A DNA stretch of 64,000 nucleotides from Dissulfurispira thermophila. GTDB lineage: Bacteria; Nitrospirota; Thermodesulfovibrionia; Thermodesulfovibrionales; Dissulfurispiraceae. Of this stretch, positions 38,297 to 48,765 are shown in pieces. Made by a program: the position numbers and the translations under genes. Within the stretch, counting starts at the first letter, position 1. Each line of letters opens with the position of its first letter. The stretch lies in NCBI RefSeq assembly GCF_014701235.1, contig NZ_AP022873.1, forward strand, positions 434,001-498,000, given 5' to 3'. The notes beneath the pieces are model-generated. The model was not told where the DNA came from, did no database searches, and saw only the letters and a list, made by a program, of their open reading frames with translations.

Positions 38297-39329
38297 TAAG
38301 GTTTTCGTATAGTTCTTCGGGTGTGATAATTGCTCCACCTGGCCTACCATAAAAGAGCACATCAGCTTTTCCATTTATAGCCAATTTCACATCTTCAACC
38401 ATCTGACCAGAGTTTAATTCCACAGCAATAAATCTCTTATTTTTATCCGCCATGTCACTTATCTGTCTTTCAGGAAATGGGAACAAGGTTATGGGTCTAA
38501 ATAATCCGACCTTATGTCCTTCGTTTCTCAACCTTCTTACAGCAGCCATTGCAATACGAGCTGCAATACCAAAGGCAACTACAATCAATTCAGCATCATC
38601 TGTGTTGTATGTCTGAAATCTTACTTCTGCATTTTTCATTTTCTCATATTTAGCCTGAAGCATATAATTTCTCTGCTCCAGTTCCCCCTCTCCCATGAAA
38701 AGGGATTTTATGACATTTGGTTTTCTGCCTTTACATCCTGTAAGTGCCCATGTCTTTTCAGGGAGTTTAGGTTTTATATATGGTGTTGGAACAAATGGTT
38801 CCATCATCTGTCCGAGTATCGCATCTCCGAGCAACATCACGGGATTTCTGTATTCATCTGCCTTGTCAAAGGCTAACATTGTCAAATCCCAGAATTCTTG
38901 CAGATTGTATGGTGCATATACCAAGAGCTTGTAATCTCCGTGTCCGCCTCCTTTTACTGCCTGAAAATAGTCTGCCTGACTTGCCGAGATATTACCAAGG
39001 CCAGGTCCACCTCTTTGCATATTTACAATAACTGCCGGCAGTTCCGCACCAGCAAGGAATGATATGCCTTCTTGTTTAAGACTTATCCCAGGACTACTTG
39101 ATGATGTCATTGCCCTTGCACCACATGCAGAGGCACCGAACACCATATTGATTGCTGACAGCTCGCTCTCTGCTTGTATAAAAGTGCCGCCTATCTCTAA
39201 CATGCGCCATGACATATACTCAGGGATTTCATTCTGAGGTGTTATCGGATAACCAGCATAAAATCTACATTCAGCCTGTATTGCAGCCTCTGCAATGGCT
39301 TCATTGCCCCGCATTAGTATTTTTTTCAT
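38283..39329 (-). CDS. vorB: 2-oxoacid:ferredoxin oxidoreductase alpha subunit (VorB/KorA-like), orphan
   Basis: 348 aa, full length. GNEAIAEAAIQAECRFYAGYPITPQNE and TSSSSPGISLKQEG are pyrimidine-binding-domain signatures of the alpha subunit in thiamine-dependent oxidoreductases. The beta (TPP), gamma and ferredoxin subunits that usually flank it are absent: nrnA converges on one side and mutL diverges on the other. Partners must be elsewhere. The start has no Shine-Dalgarno but an extended -10 5 nt away. 3-methyl-2-oxobutanoate specificity is a guess. Confidence 0.85.
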   Translation of the reverse strand: MKKILMRGNEAIAEAAIQAECRFYAGYPITPQNEIPEYMSWRMLEIGGTFIQAESELSAINMVFGASACGARAMTSSSSPGISLKQEGISFLAGAELPAVIVNMQRGGPGLGNISASQADYFQAVKGGGHGDYKLLVYAPYNLQEFWDLTMLAFDKADEYRNPVMLLGDAILGQMMEPFVPTPYIKPKLPEKTWALTGCKGRKPNVIKSLFMGEGELEQRNYMLQAKYEKMKNAEVRFQTYNTDDAELIVVAFGIAARIAMAAVRRLRNEGHKVGLFRPITLFPFPERQISDMADKNKRFIAVELNSGQMVEDVKLAINGKADVLFYGRPGGAIITPEELYENLINLT

Positions 39330-39334
39330 AGGGA

Positions 39335-39343
39335 ATTATACCA
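39335..39343 (-). promoter_or_regulatory. Extended -10 just before the vorB-like ATG (leaderless candidate)
   Basis: Minus strand TGGTATAAT with only TCCCT between the -10 and the ATG at 39329. No Shine-Dalgarno. Confidence 0.5.
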
Positions 39344-39349
39344 ATACTG

Positions 39350-39358
39350 TGTTAAAAT
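39350..39358 (+). promoter_or_regulatory. Extended -10 just before the mutL ATG (leaderless candidate)
   Basis: TGTTAAAAT followed by AATCC and then the ATG at 39364. No Shine-Dalgarno. It faces the vorB promoter within a 34-nt gap. Confidence 0.45.
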
Positions 39359-39363
39359 AATCC

Positions 39364-41106
39364 ATGCCGTGCATAAATATCCTTCCATTAAATCTACGAA
39401 ATAAAATTGCTGCTGGAGAGGTTGTTGAGCGCCCAGCATCTGTTGTAAAAGAATTAGTTGAAAACTCTATAGATGCAATGGCATCAAGGATTGAGATCGA
39501 TATTTTAAAAGCTGGTAAAAGACTTATAAGGGTTTCAGACAATGGCATTGGCATGGACAGACAAGACGCTATAGTTGCATTTGAAAGATATGCCACGAGC
39601 AAGATTAAAGATGAACACGACCTATTCAACATTAAAACAATGGGCTTCAGGGGTGAGGCACTTTCATCCATTGCATCTGTCTCAAAGGTGAGGTTGATTA
39701 CATCTCAGAAATCAGAAATAGGGACATGCATGGAAATCATAGGTGGCAATGTTAAAGAAATCAAGGATTGTTCTGCAATAGGCACGAGCATCGAGATAAG
39801 AGACCTTTTTTTTAATACACCCGCAAGGCGCAAGTTTCTTAAATCAGACAGCACAGAGAATTATCATATTATTGACACAGTTACATGCGAGGCAATATCA
39901 CATCATCATATAGGATTTGTCTTGACAATAGACAACAATTGTGTATTGAATCTTTCCCCTTCATCATCACACATAGAAAGGATATTGCAGATATTTGGAA
40001 AAGATTTTGCAAGTGAATTAATAGACATAGAATCAGGAGATGAGCAAATATACATCAAGTTATTTCTCGGCAAGATAACGAATTTAAGGAATAACAAGAA
40101 CAATCAATTCTTATTTATAAATAACAGACCAGTTAAAGACCCATCAACAACTTATGCAGTTTATAAGGCATATGAAGAATTAATACCAAAAGGCAAACAC
40201 CCTGTATTTTTTATTTTTATTACAATAGACCCTGTGCTTGTAGATTTCAATGTTCACCCTACAAAGAGGGAGGTGAGATTTGAAGACAAAAACCGTGTGT
40301 TCAATCTTGTATATCGAGCAGCAAAAGAGGCATTAAAAAATGGCTCATTGGAGACACAAAAGGCAACAACAATAGACTACCAGAGTGCTGAAGACATAAG
40401 AGTTGAATCTTGGCATCCCCAGAAAGTCGTAGGACTTTCTGATGTGCAAAAAAAAGGCATATCTGCAATATCAGAATCAGCGTCTCTTTACAGCGATGTG
40501 ATGACTGCTGCCATCCAGTCGTTTTACATTGGTGACACATTTATAGCAATTCCAGAAAAGAATGGTCTCACAATAATAGATTATCATGCTGCACATGAAC
40601 GGATTAATTATGAAAGGCTCTTAAAGAAAACACAAGGCAGACAACATAAGATAGAATACAGACTGCTCTTTCCACAGCAGATAAAACTCCAGAGTAGTGA
40701 ATACAGGACAATAGTGGAAAATCTGCAATTGATTAACGAAATTGGGTTAGAAGTAGATGATTTTGGTCATGGAACTATATTAGTGCGGGGCCTGCCAGAA
40801 TTCTTGAAAGATGCTGATTTGAATGCATTGATGAGTGATATAGCTGTATCTTTGAGATCAGGTTTTAGAGTGTGGAGTTTGGAATCTCCTGAAGGGTTAG
40901 AACCTGTGGATTCAATAAAGAAGATGCTTGCCCAAAAAATAGCATGCCATAAATCCATAAGGGGAAAAGAGGTGCCTGACAACATGAAGATTTCACAACT
41001 ACTGAAAGACCTCGATGAAACAGAAAATCCACACACTTGTCCACACGGCAGACCAACTAAGATTTTTATATCAATAGATGAATTGAGAAAGATGTTTAAG
41101 AAGTAA
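39364..41106 (+). CDS. mutL: DNA mismatch repair protein MutL
   Basis: 580 aa. GHKL ATPase motifs ENSIDA (34-39), DNGIGM (59-64) and GFRGEAL (94-100). The C-terminal domain has the endonuclease metal motif [12 protein letters not shown] (from residue 406), ACHKSIRG and CPHGRP, so it is the nicking type used where MutH is absent. mutS is not in the window. Converges on murA with an 11-nt overlap. Confidence 0.96.
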   Translation: MPCINILPLNLRNKIAAGEVVERPASVVKELVENSIDAMASRIEIDILKAGKRLIRVSDNGIGMDRQDAIVAFERYATSKIKDEHDLFNIKTMGFRGEALSSIASVSKVRLITSQKSEIGTCMEIIGGNVKEIKDCSAIGTSIEIRDLFFNTPARRKFLKSDSTENYHIIDTVTCEAISHHHIGFVLTIDNNCVLNLSPSSSHIERILQIFGKDFASELIDIESGDEQIYIKLFLGKITNLRNNKNNQFLFINNRPVKDPSTTYAVYKAYEELIPKGKHPVFFIFITIDPVLVDFNVHPTKREVRFEDKNRVFNLVYRAAKEALKNGSLETQKATTIDYQSAEDIRVESWHPQKVVGLSDVQKKGISAISESASLYSDVMTAAIQSFYIGDTFIAIPEKNGLTIIDYHAAHERINYERLLKKTQGRQHKIEYRLLFPQQIKLQSSEYRTIVENLQLINEIGLEVDDFGHGTILVRGLPEFLKDADLNALMSDIAVSLRSGFRVWSLESPEGLEPVDSIKKMLAQKIACHKSIRGKEVPDNMKISQLLKDLDETENPHTCPHGRPTKIFISIDELRKMFKK

Positions 41107-42352
41107 GTCTCTCAATATCAGCACCTATTTGTCTGAGTTTTTCATCCATCCTTTCGTATCCTCTGTCAAGGTGATAGATCCTGTGGATTATTGTTTCTCC
41201 TTTGGCACATAAGGCAGCTACAACAAGTGATGCCGATGCCCTGAGGTCAGTAGCCATTACTGGTGCACCTTTGAGCCTCTCAACACCTTTTACTGTGGCT
41301 GTTCCACCCTCTATGTTTATGTCAGCACCCATTCTTTTTAATTCTGCTACATGCATAAATCTATTCTCAAACACAGTTTCCTTGATTATACTTGTCCCTT
41401 TTGCTACTGTCATCATTGCCATAAACTGTGCTTGCATATCTGTTGGGAATCCGGGGTAAGGTATTGTCTTTGCATCTCTTGCAATTAGTTTTTCAGGACC
41501 TATTACCCTGAGTCCTTTTTTTGTTTCTTTGAATACAACGCCTGCATCTTTTAATTTCATTATTACTGCATCGAGATGTTCAGGGATGCAGTTTTTAAGC
41601 ACTAAATCTCCACCTGTGATGCCCGCTACAGCCATAAAAGTGCCGCTCTCTATCCTGTCAGGTATTATGCTGTAGTTTGCTATAGGTTTTAGTTCATCCA
41701 CACCTTCTATCTCTATGACACTGCTGCCAGCACCATTAATCCTTGCACCCATTTTTATGAGACAGTTGGCGAGGTCAACTACTTCTGGCTCTCGTGCAGC
41801 ATTTTCTAATATAGTCGTGCCTTTTGCTAACACAGCAGCCATCATAAGATTTTCTGTGCCTGTCACAGTGATAGTATCAAAATAGATTGAAGCCCCTTTT
41901 AATCTCGTTGCCTTTGCAATTACATATCCTGATTCGAGCTGTATTTTAGCACCCATTTTTTCTAAACCCATGAGATGCAGATTTATTGGTCTGGCACCAA
42001 TAGCGCATCCTCCTGGCAGAGAGACCTTTGCCCTGCCAAACCTTGCCACAAGCGGGCATAATACAAGGACAGATGCCCTCATTGTTTTTACAAGGTCATA
42101 TGGTGCTTCAAAATTTTTAATCCTATCGCAATCTATAATGGTCTCATTATTGTGGATATGAAAACCTGCGCCAAGATTGGCAAGCAGTTTTCCCATAGTC
42201 ATCACATCTCGCAAGTGCGGAACATCTTTAATATTGTGCTTACCTTGTGAAAGAATGGTTGATGCCATAATGGGCAATGCAGCATTTTTTGCACCGCTTA
42301 TCTGAACCTCTCCTTTTAGACGCCTTCCTCCCCTTATAACCAACCTATCCAT
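41096..42352 (-). CDS. murA: UDP-N-acetylglucosamine 1-carboxyvinyltransferase
   Basis: 418 aa. First committed step of peptidoglycan synthesis (enolpyruvyl transfer to UDP-GlcNAc). [14 protein letters not shown] is the substrate loop, and catalytic Cys116 lies in [11 protein letters not shown], the fosfomycin target, intact here. Divergent from rsh across 74 nt with overlapping promoters. Confidence 0.96.
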   Translation of the reverse strand: MDRLVIRGGRRLKGEVQISGAKNAALPIMASTILSQGKHNIKDVPHLRDVMTMGKLLANLGAGFHIHNNETIIDCDRIKNFEAPYDLVKTMRASVLVLCPLVARFGRAKVSLPGGCAIGARPINLHLMGLEKMGAKIQLESGYVIAKATRLKGASIYFDTITVTGTENLMMAAVLAKGTTILENAAREPEVVDLANCLIKMGARINGAGSSVIEIEGVDELKPIANYSIIPDRIESGTFMAVAGITGGDLVLKNCIPEHLDAVIMKLKDAGVVFKETKKGLRVIGPEKLIARDAKTIPYPGFPTDMQAQFMAMMTVAKGTSIIKETVFENRFMHVAELKRMGADINIEGGTATVKGVERLKGAPVMATDLRASASLVVAALCAKGETIIHRIYHLDRGYERMDEKLRQIGADIERLTS

Positions 42353-42359
42353 AGGGAAT

Positions 42360-42389
42360 ATCTTACAGACGTCACCTCTTTAGCGTCAA
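42360..42389 (-). promoter_or_regulatory. murA promoter (leaderless candidate)
   Basis: Minus strand TTGACG (42384-42389), 18 nt, TAAGAT (42360-42365), then 7 nt to the ATG at 42352. No Shine-Dalgarno. Its -35 adjoins the -35 of rsh within the palindrome GCGTCAAGCCTGACGC. Confidence 0.55.
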
Positions 42390-42391
42390 GC

Positions 42392-42421
42392 CTGACGCAA
42401 TTTCTAAATTTGGGTTATAAT
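42392..42421 (+). promoter_or_regulatory. rsh promoter (leaderless candidate)
   Basis: CTGACG (42392-42397), 18 nt, perfect TATAAT (42416-42421), then GAAAC and the ATG at 42427. No Shine-Dalgarno. Confidence 0.55.
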
Positions 42422-42426
42422 GAAAC

Positions 42427-44547
42427 ATGAAGACAATCAATGCACTTATAGAAAAAATCCTCTCTTATAATCCAAAGGCTGATGTTGAGATTATAAAAAA
42501 GGCTTATGTTTTCTCAAGAGATGCTCATTGCAGCCAGAAGAGAATAGAAGGTTCTCCTTATATACACCATCCCCTTGCTGTAGCAGAAATACTTGCAGAC
42601 ATGAAACTCGATACAGCCACAATAGCTGCTGGGCTTTTGCATGATACAGTCGAAGACACAGGCACATCAACTGAGGATATAAAAGAGATGTTTGGGCAAG
42701 AGATAGCCTTTCTTGTAGATGCATTAACAAAACTGAGCAAGGTTGAGTTCAAGACAAAAGAAGAAGCGCAAGCAGAGAACTTCAGGAAGATGTTGCTTGC
42801 AATGTCAAAAGATGTAAGGGTTATCCTCATAAAGTTTGCTGATAGGCTTCATAACATGAGGACTATTAAGCACCTCCCAGATGAAAAACAGAGGAGGATT
42901 GCTTCAGAGACACTTGATATTTATGCCCCTCTTGCAAATAGGCTTGGAATAGGATGGCTGAGAACAGAATTTGAAGATTTAAGCTTCAAGACCCTCATGC
43001 CAGACCTTTTTGATGACCTTCAGAAAAAGGTTGCTAAACGCAAGGAAGACCAGATGAAGTATATAGATGAAGTCAGAGACATAATCTCTGAAAAACTTAC
43101 TGCTCAGGGGATACCCGCGAAGGTCAAGGGAAGGGTCAAGCATTATTATGGCATCTATCAAAAAATGGTGGCACAGAAGATACCATTTGAACAAGTGCAT
43201 GATGTTATAGGACTCAGGATAATAACAGATACAGTGAGCCATTGTTACGATATACTTGGCATCATACACTCATTATGGCCACTTGTTCCCGGTAGGTTTA
43301 AGGATTTTATAAGCCTTCCAAAGTCCAACATGTACCAGTCTCTTCATACCACTGTAATCGGACCCGGTGGAGATAGAGTAGAATTTCAGATAAGGACAGA
43401 TGACATGAATGAGATTGCAGAAGAAGGAATTGCTGCACACTGGAGGTACAAAGAAAGAGACAGCATAGATAAAAAAAATACAAAGTTTATTGCATGGCTT
43501 AGAGAATTAGTCAAAGAAATATCTGATGCAAAGGAATTCCTCGAGGCTGTAAAGGGTGAAGTCATCCCTGAGACCGTATATGTCTTTACCCCTAATGGCG
43601 ATATAAAAGAACTTCCCATAGGCTCTACCCCTATTGACTTTGCCTATAGCATTCACACACAGGTTGGACACAAGTGTATAGGGGCAAAGGCTAATGGCAG
43701 AATAGTCCCGCTGAGATATAAGCTGAATAGCGGAGATGTTGTTGAGATTATAACCTCTCCATCTCATGGACCAAGCAAAGACTGGCTTAAGTTTGTAGTC
43801 ACACAGAGGGCAAAGAGCAGAATAAAGCAATGGATAAAGACAGAAGAAAGAAAGCAGAGCATAGAACTCGGAACAAAATTAGTGGAGGATGAAATCAGGA
43901 GGCATGGGCTTTCTCTTTCAATACTAAAGTCAGAAAAGGTAAATGAAGTCTTGAAATACTTCAGCCATCAGACACTCGAAGACCTCTATGTCTCCATAGG
44001 ATATGGAAAGATATCAGCCCATCAGGTAATCAACAGACTTGTTCCTGAAAAGATAGAAAAGACAGAAGATGTCGAAGTGCCAAAACTGACAAGACCCCAG
44101 AGAGACAAAGGCAGTGTTATTACTATTAAGGGGATAGATAATGTCTTATATCATATAGCAAAATGTTGTTTCCCTGTGCCTGGAGACAATATAGTCGGCT
44201 TTATTACAAAGGGCAAGGGTGTCACCATTCACAGAAAAGAGTGTAATAACCTCGAAAGGCTTGCTGTTGATAGTGAGCGACTCATAGATGTGCAATGGAG
44301 TCGTGACAGTGATGTTACATCACAAACCCGACTGTATATCGAAAGCATTGATAAACCGGGAATGCTGGCAAGCTTAAGTGCCCTTATATCATCTGCTGAT
44401 GTTAATATTAGTTCTTTAAAGGCAAACTCCACACATGATAAAAGGGCACTTTTTGAACTCACCCTTGAAATCAAAAACAGAAATCAGCTTATCAATCTTG
44501 TAAGCAAGATTACACAGATGGACGGCGTGTTGAATGTGAGGCGATAA
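42427..44547 (+). CDS. rsh: Bifunctional (p)ppGpp synthetase/hydrolase (Rsh, SpoT type)
   Basis: 706 aa. The N-terminal HD hydrolase site is intact (H47/H48, H72-D73 in LLHDTVEDT). The synthetase domain has RFKD (the bifunctional form) and SNMYQSLHTTV. TGS (VYVFTPNGDIKELPIGSTPIDFAYSIHT) and a C-terminal ACT domain follow. It controls the stringent response. Being divergent from murA with touching promoters suggests linked control of growth and wall synthesis. Confidence 0.95.
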   Translation: MKTINALIEKILSYNPKADVEIIKKAYVFSRDAHCSQKRIEGSPYIHHPLAVAEILADMKLDTATIAAGLLHDTVEDTGTSTEDIKEMFGQEIAFLVDALTKLSKVEFKTKEEAQAENFRKMLLAMSKDVRVILIKFADRLHNMRTIKHLPDEKQRRIASETLDIYAPLANRLGIGWLRTEFEDLSFKTLMPDLFDDLQKKVAKRKEDQMKYIDEVRDIISEKLTAQGIPAKVKGRVKHYYGIYQKMVAQKIPFEQVHDVIGLRIITDTVSHCYDILGIIHSLWPLVPGRFKDFISLPKSNMYQSLHTTVIGPGGDRVEFQIRTDDMNEIAEEGIAAHWRYKERDSIDKKNTKFIAWLRELVKEISDAKEFLEAVKGEVIPETVYVFTPNGDIKELPIGSTPIDFAYSIHTQVGHKCIGAKANGRIVPLRYKLNSGDVVEIITSPSHGPSKDWLKFVVTQRAKSRIKQWIKTEERKQSIELGTKLVEDEIRRHGLSLSILKSEKVNEVLKYFSHQTLEDLYVSIGYGKISAHQVINRLVPEKIEKTEDVEVPKLTRPQRDKGSVITIKGIDNVLYHIAKCCFPVPGDNIVGFITKGKGVTIHRKECNNLERLAVDSERLIDVQWSRDSDVTSQTRLYIESIDKPGMLASLSALISSADVNISSLKANSTHDKRALFELTLEIKNRNQLINLVSKITQMDGVLNVRR

Positions 44548-44548
44548 G

Positions 44549-45682
44549 CTATGATGCTGTTTTTTTTCCAAACCACCATATAGAAAAGCTGAAGAGTAAA
44601 ATGCCCATAATTATTATCCCAGCTACATCCTTCCATACATAAGCGATTCCATTGCCCTTAAATAATACACTGTAGCCAAAATCAATGAAATACCTCATCG
44701 GTGATATGTGGCTTGCCCATTGCATCCATGGAGCCATTGCCTCAGGCGGCGTCCATGCACCTGATAGGAATAGCATGGGCGCAAGGATGAGCAGCATTAT
44801 CATCATTGCCTGAGACAGATTTCGAGCTACTGTTGCAATCGCAATTCCGAGACTGGACATGGTAAAGACATAGATGGCTGCAATGCTGTAAAAAAGCAAT
44901 AAACTGCCCCTTATCGGGACATTAAAGATTGGCTTCAGGACAAGGAATATGCTTAAGATCGAAAGGCATAGGACTATAACAATCGTCGGGATTATCTTTG
45001 AAATAAAGATCTCTCCTAATCTCGCAGGGCTTACCAGTAATTGCTCAAGTGTGCCGTATTCCTTTTCTCTCACCAAGGCTGCTGCAGTTAAAAGGAGCGA
45101 TACCATAGTGAACATATTGAGTAGTTCAAGGAGGCTCGTAAACCATGAACTCAGATTATTTGGGTTGAATTCAACCCGCAGTCTCTCATCTATAATTGGC
45201 AGATTCTCAAAGGCAGCCCTTGTAAACCTTCCCTGTTTTTCCATTATCTCCATGGAATAACTGCTTGCTATCTGGGCTAAATAAGCAGTAGCAATAGTTG
45301 CAGACATGGATATTGTTCCATCTGTTATTACCTGTATCTTTGCATCTTCTCTGCCATTTATCCTGCGCTGGAAATCAGGCGGGATAACTATCGCCATGGA
45401 TGCCCTGCCGCTGTCAAGCCACTCTGTAATCTCTTCTTCTCTCTGTATATAAGATAACACCTTGAAATAAGGCATCTGCACTCTGCTTATTAGCTCTCGA
45501 CTGGCTGTCCCCTTGCTCATATCAAAGATAATTGTAGGAAACCTCTTTACCTCCATGGACATACCGTGTCCTGCTGTATATATTGCTCCTGTGAATGCCC
45601 ATGCAAGGATGAAGAGGAGCGCCTTATCCCTCAATATCTGTGCAAATTCCTTTTGTACCAAAGAAAGCAGCCTTCTCATCAT
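44549..45682 (-). CDS. ABC-2 type permease (second of two)
   Basis: 377 aa. One N-terminal membrane segment, a large extracytoplasmic domain (residues 45-170), then about five C-terminal segments with AALVREKEYGTLEQLLVSP, the ABC-2 coupling signature. YhhJ-like. Last gene of the four-gene export operon, one base after its twin permease. Confidence 0.88.
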   Translation of the reverse strand: MMRRLLSLVQKEFAQILRDKALLFILAWAFTGAIYTAGHGMSMEVKRFPTIIFDMSKGTASRELISRVQMPYFKVLSYIQREEEITEWLDSGRASMAIVIPPDFQRRINGREDAKIQVITDGTISMSATIATAYLAQIASSYSMEIMEKQGRFTRAAFENLPIIDERLRVEFNPNNLSSWFTSLLELLNMFTMVSLLLTAAALVREKEYGTLEQLLVSPARLGEIFISKIIPTIVIVLCLSILSIFLVLKPIFNVPIRGSLLLFYSIAAIYVFTMSSLGIAIATVARNLSQAMMIMLLILAPMLFLSGAWTPPEAMAPWMQWASHISPMRYFIDFGYSVLFKGNGIAYVWKDVAGIIIMGILLFSFSIWWFGKKTAS

Positions 45683-45683
45683 A

Positions 45684-46817
45684 TCAGCCTATCCTCTTTC
45701 TGAAAGAGAGTATTGCGATGCTGTATATTATGCTGGCATAAAGGCCGAGTGTAGCGAGATCCCATAGATAATAGTTAAATCCGAGACCTTTCAGATATAT
45801 CCCTCTCACCATTCCCATAAAATATGTGGCCGGGATGAACCTGCTTATAATCTGGCCTGTAATCTCCTGACTCGTTATTGATGCCATGAAACCAGAAAAG
45901 AGAAAAGACGGGATCATTGTGCCCAGAAAGGTGATGAGCATAGCAGCTATCTGTGTTCGGGATATGACGGATATCAGGATTCCCAGACCGATTGTGCAGG
46001 CTATATATAGCAGGGCCCCTGCACTGAGAAGCAAGAAACTCCCTGTAAACCTGACATGAAAGAGGAACACACTCATAAAAAAGATAACAAGATAGTCAAT
46101 AAAGGCAAGGCATATGTAAGGGACTGCCTTGCCAAATACGATTGCTGGGGTGCTTACAGGCGAGCAGTAAAGGTTGAAGATTGTCCCTGATTCCTTTTCC
46201 CTCACAACAACAAGTGCAGCAAGCAGAGCGGGATAAAACATCAGTGTTATCACAAGAAGACCTGGTATGATGAAGTTTTTGCTTTCAAGGGAAGGATTAT
46301 ACCATGTCCTTCCTTCTACAGAGACTGGGAAGACAACATTACCTGACTGCCCTTTCAATGAAAGATACTGTGAGACCATTCTCATATTAAACTGGGTGTT
46401 TATCGCAGACACATATCCTTTGACAATCTCTGCCCTCATCGGAAATGAGCCGTCTAATAAGAATTGTACCTGTGCGGGTCTTCCTTTATTCAGCCTCCTT
46501 GAGAAATCAGGCGGGATAACAATAACAACACGGATATTGCCTGAGCGGATTGCATGCTCTACCTCTTTATAATCCCCTGCCAGACCTGCAAACCGAAAAT
46601 ACTCAGAGTTTGTGAAAGAATGCATATATTCCCGACTACCTGCAGAGCAGTCAAGGTCGTAAAAGAGCACAGGTATATTCTTGACATCCATTGAAAGCCC
46701 ATATCCTAACAAAAGCATAAGAAGAACAGGGACTGCAAAGGCTAATCCAAGATAAACCGGGTCCCTTATTATCTCCCTTGTCTCCTTTCTGATTATTGCA
46801 TATATACGGCTATGCAT
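45684..46817 (-). CDS. ABC-2 type permease (first of two)
   Basis: 377 aa, the same length and topology as the downstream permease, with VVREKESGTIFNLYCSPVS as coupling motif. The two are diverged paralogs, so the channel is probably a heterodimer. It overlaps the ATPase gene by 8 nt. Confidence 0.88.
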   Translation of the reverse strand: MHSRIYAIIRKETREIIRDPVYLGLAFAVPVLLMLLLGYGLSMDVKNIPVLFYDLDCSAGSREYMHSFTNSEYFRFAGLAGDYKEVEHAIRSGNIRVVIVIPPDFSRRLNKGRPAQVQFLLDGSFPMRAEIVKGYVSAINTQFNMRMVSQYLSLKGQSGNVVFPVSVEGRTWYNPSLESKNFIIPGLLVITLMFYPALLAALVVVREKESGTIFNLYCSPVSTPAIVFGKAVPYICLAFIDYLVIFFMSVFLFHVRFTGSFLLLSAGALLYIACTIGLGILISVISRTQIAAMLITFLGTMIPSFLFSGFMASITSQEITGQIISRFIPATYFMGMVRGIYLKGLGFNYYLWDLATLGLYASIIYSIAILSFRKRIG

Positions 46818-48765
46818 GGACTTCCTCCGCAGCCATTATGTGATCAACAAATGTCTCCTGCATGGAAAGGGGCTGGATACCTGTTTTGACATCTGTTATC
46901 CCTGCATCTGTTAAATATTTGATGACCCTTTCCTTGTCTGATTCAGGATTAAATGTTCTGAGGTGAATGCGGCTTCCATAAAGTGTGGCATTCGGGAAGA
47001 TGCTGATTATCAAATCAAAGGCATTGCGGAAATCAGATGTCTTTATAGATAAAAGTCTTCCTGACCTTTTTTCTGATGCCTCTTTTAATTCAGAAGGGGT
47101 TCCGATAGCAATGAGTCTTCCCTGATGCATTAGACCGAGACGGTCACAATGCTCTGCTTCATCCATATAATGGGTTGACACTATTACCGTAACCCCTGAC
47201 TCCCTCGAAAGACTGTAAATTATCTCCCAGAATGAGCGTCTTGCCAGAGGGTCAACACCTGATGTAGGTTCATCTAAGAACAAGACAGGTGGTTCATGCA
47301 ACAATGCACAGGCAAGGGCCAACCTCTGCTTCATCCCAAGGGGGAGGTTGCGGGTAAGTCTATCCTCCATGCCTGATAGCCCGAGAAATTCGATACCCTT
47401 TTTGAAGTCTTTATTCTTAACTCCATATAAACCCGCATAGAGCCTCAGATTTTCTTCGACAGTGAGGTCTCTGTAGAGTGAAAATCTCTGGGACATATAA
47501 CCAACATGAGTCCAGACATCCCTTCGCTGTTTTAAAACATCAAACCCGGCAACTTTAATAATCCCTTCATTTGGCTCAAGCAATCCACACATCATCTTTA
47601 TGAGAGTGGTTTTACCAGCGCCATTTGGGCCGAGCAAACCAAATACCTCTCCTTTCGTTACAGACAGATCAACCTTATCAACTGCTACAAAGTCATTAAA
47701 ACGGCGGATGACAGAATTGCATTGAATAACAATCTTATCGTCAAAGATTTTTGGGTCAGGAGTTGAGAGTTGTATTGATGGGTCAGATGAGTCAGCCATG
47801 ATTTTTAGTTCTTGACCTGATATGAGCTGCACAAAGACCTCCTCTAATCCAGCTTCATAAGGCGTGATTTCTTTTACTTCAATACCTTTTTCAGAAAGGT
47901 ATGATAAGAGTTCCTTCTCTTGAGCTTTAAGACTCAGACGAATCTCCTCTCCGAAGACCTCTGATGATTTCACACCATCCCATGACCTCAAGAGTCTGAG
48001 CGCATTATGCTGTGGCCTTGCGATCAGCCTAAAATGACCTCCGCCAGCCTTTGCCCTGAGAGATTCAGGTTCTCCCTGCTGTATTATCTTCCCTTCATGA
48101 AGGAGTGCAACCCTGTGGCACCTCTCTGCTTCATCCATATAAGAGGTGGTAAAAAGCACTGTTACCTGTCTCTCTCTGACAAGACGATGGATGATCATCC
48201 AGAAGTCCTGTCTTGAGATAGGGTCTACGCCTGTTGTGGGCTCATCAAGAAGTAAAATATCAGGCAGATGTATTAAGGTGCAGATGAGGGCTAATTTCTG
48301 CCGCATCCCCCCTGAAAGGTGGCGCGCCTGTCTGCCAAGAAACGGCTCAAGCCGTGTTATATTAAGAAGCTCCCTTCTATTTCTTTCATATACCTCTAAA
48401 GGCACCTGCCTCAAGTCCCTGAAGAATGCTATATTTTCAGCAACCGAAAGGCTATCATAAAGGTTAAGACCAAGCCCCTGCGGCATATATCCAATAATAC
48501 CCTTAACAGCCTCAGGGTCCTTTATAACATCTATGCCTGCCACTGATGCCTTTCCTTCACTTGCCGAAAGGACACCTGATAGTATCTGGATTATGCTTGT
48601 CTTGCCTGCTCCGTCAGGACCAATGACTCCAAATATCTCACCTCTATTAACAGCAAATGAGACATCACATACAGCCTTGACCTTTTTCCTTCGTCCATAG
48701 TATTTGCAGAGGTTTTCTACTTTTATGACAGGTTCAGCATCATATATCATTTCGGTCTTATCCAC
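46810..48765 (-). CDS. ABC transporter ATPase with two fused nucleotide-binding domains
   Basis: 651 aa from a GTG. NBD1 has Walker A GPDGAGKTS (49-57), LSGGMRQ and LLLDEPTTGVDP. NBD2 has GPNGAGKTT (about residue 375), a degenerate signature LPLGMKQR and LFLDEPTSGVDP. It resembles the ATPase part of YhiH/RbbA without its C-terminal permease, matching the two separate permeases. The weak second signature suggests unequal ATP sites. Overlaps the membrane-fusion gene by 19 nt. Confidence 0.9.
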   Translation of the reverse strand: MDKTEMIYDAEPVIKVENLCKYYGRRKKVKAVCDVSFAVNRGEIFGVIGPDGAGKTSIIQILSGVLSASEGKASVAGIDVIKDPEAVKGIIGYMPQGLGLNLYDSLSVAENIAFFRDLRQVPLEVYERNRRELLNITRLEPFLGRQARHLSGGMRQKLALICTLIHLPDILLLDEPTTGVDPISRQDFWMIIHRLVRERQVTVLFTTSYMDEAERCHRVALLHEGKIIQQGEPESLRAKAGGGHFRLIARPQHNALRLLRSWDGVKSSEVFGEEIRLSLKAQEKELLSYLSEKGIEVKEITPYEAGLEEVFVQLISGQELKIMADSSDPSIQLSTPDPKIFDDKIVIQCNSVIRRFNDFVAVDKVDLSVTKGEVFGLLGPNGAGKTTLIKMMCGLLEPNEGIIKVAGFDVLKQRRDVWTHVGYMSQRFSLYRDLTVEENLRLYAGLYGVKNKDFKKGIEFLGLSGMEDRLTRNLPLGMKQRLALACALLHEPPVLFLDEPTSGVDPLARRSFWEIIYSLSRESGVTVIVSTHYMDEAEHCDRLGLMHQGRLIAIGTPSELKEASEKRSGRLLSIKTSDFRNAFDLIISIFPNATLYGSRIHLRTFNPESDKERVIKYLTDAGITDVKTGIQPLSMQETFVDHIMAAEEVHA

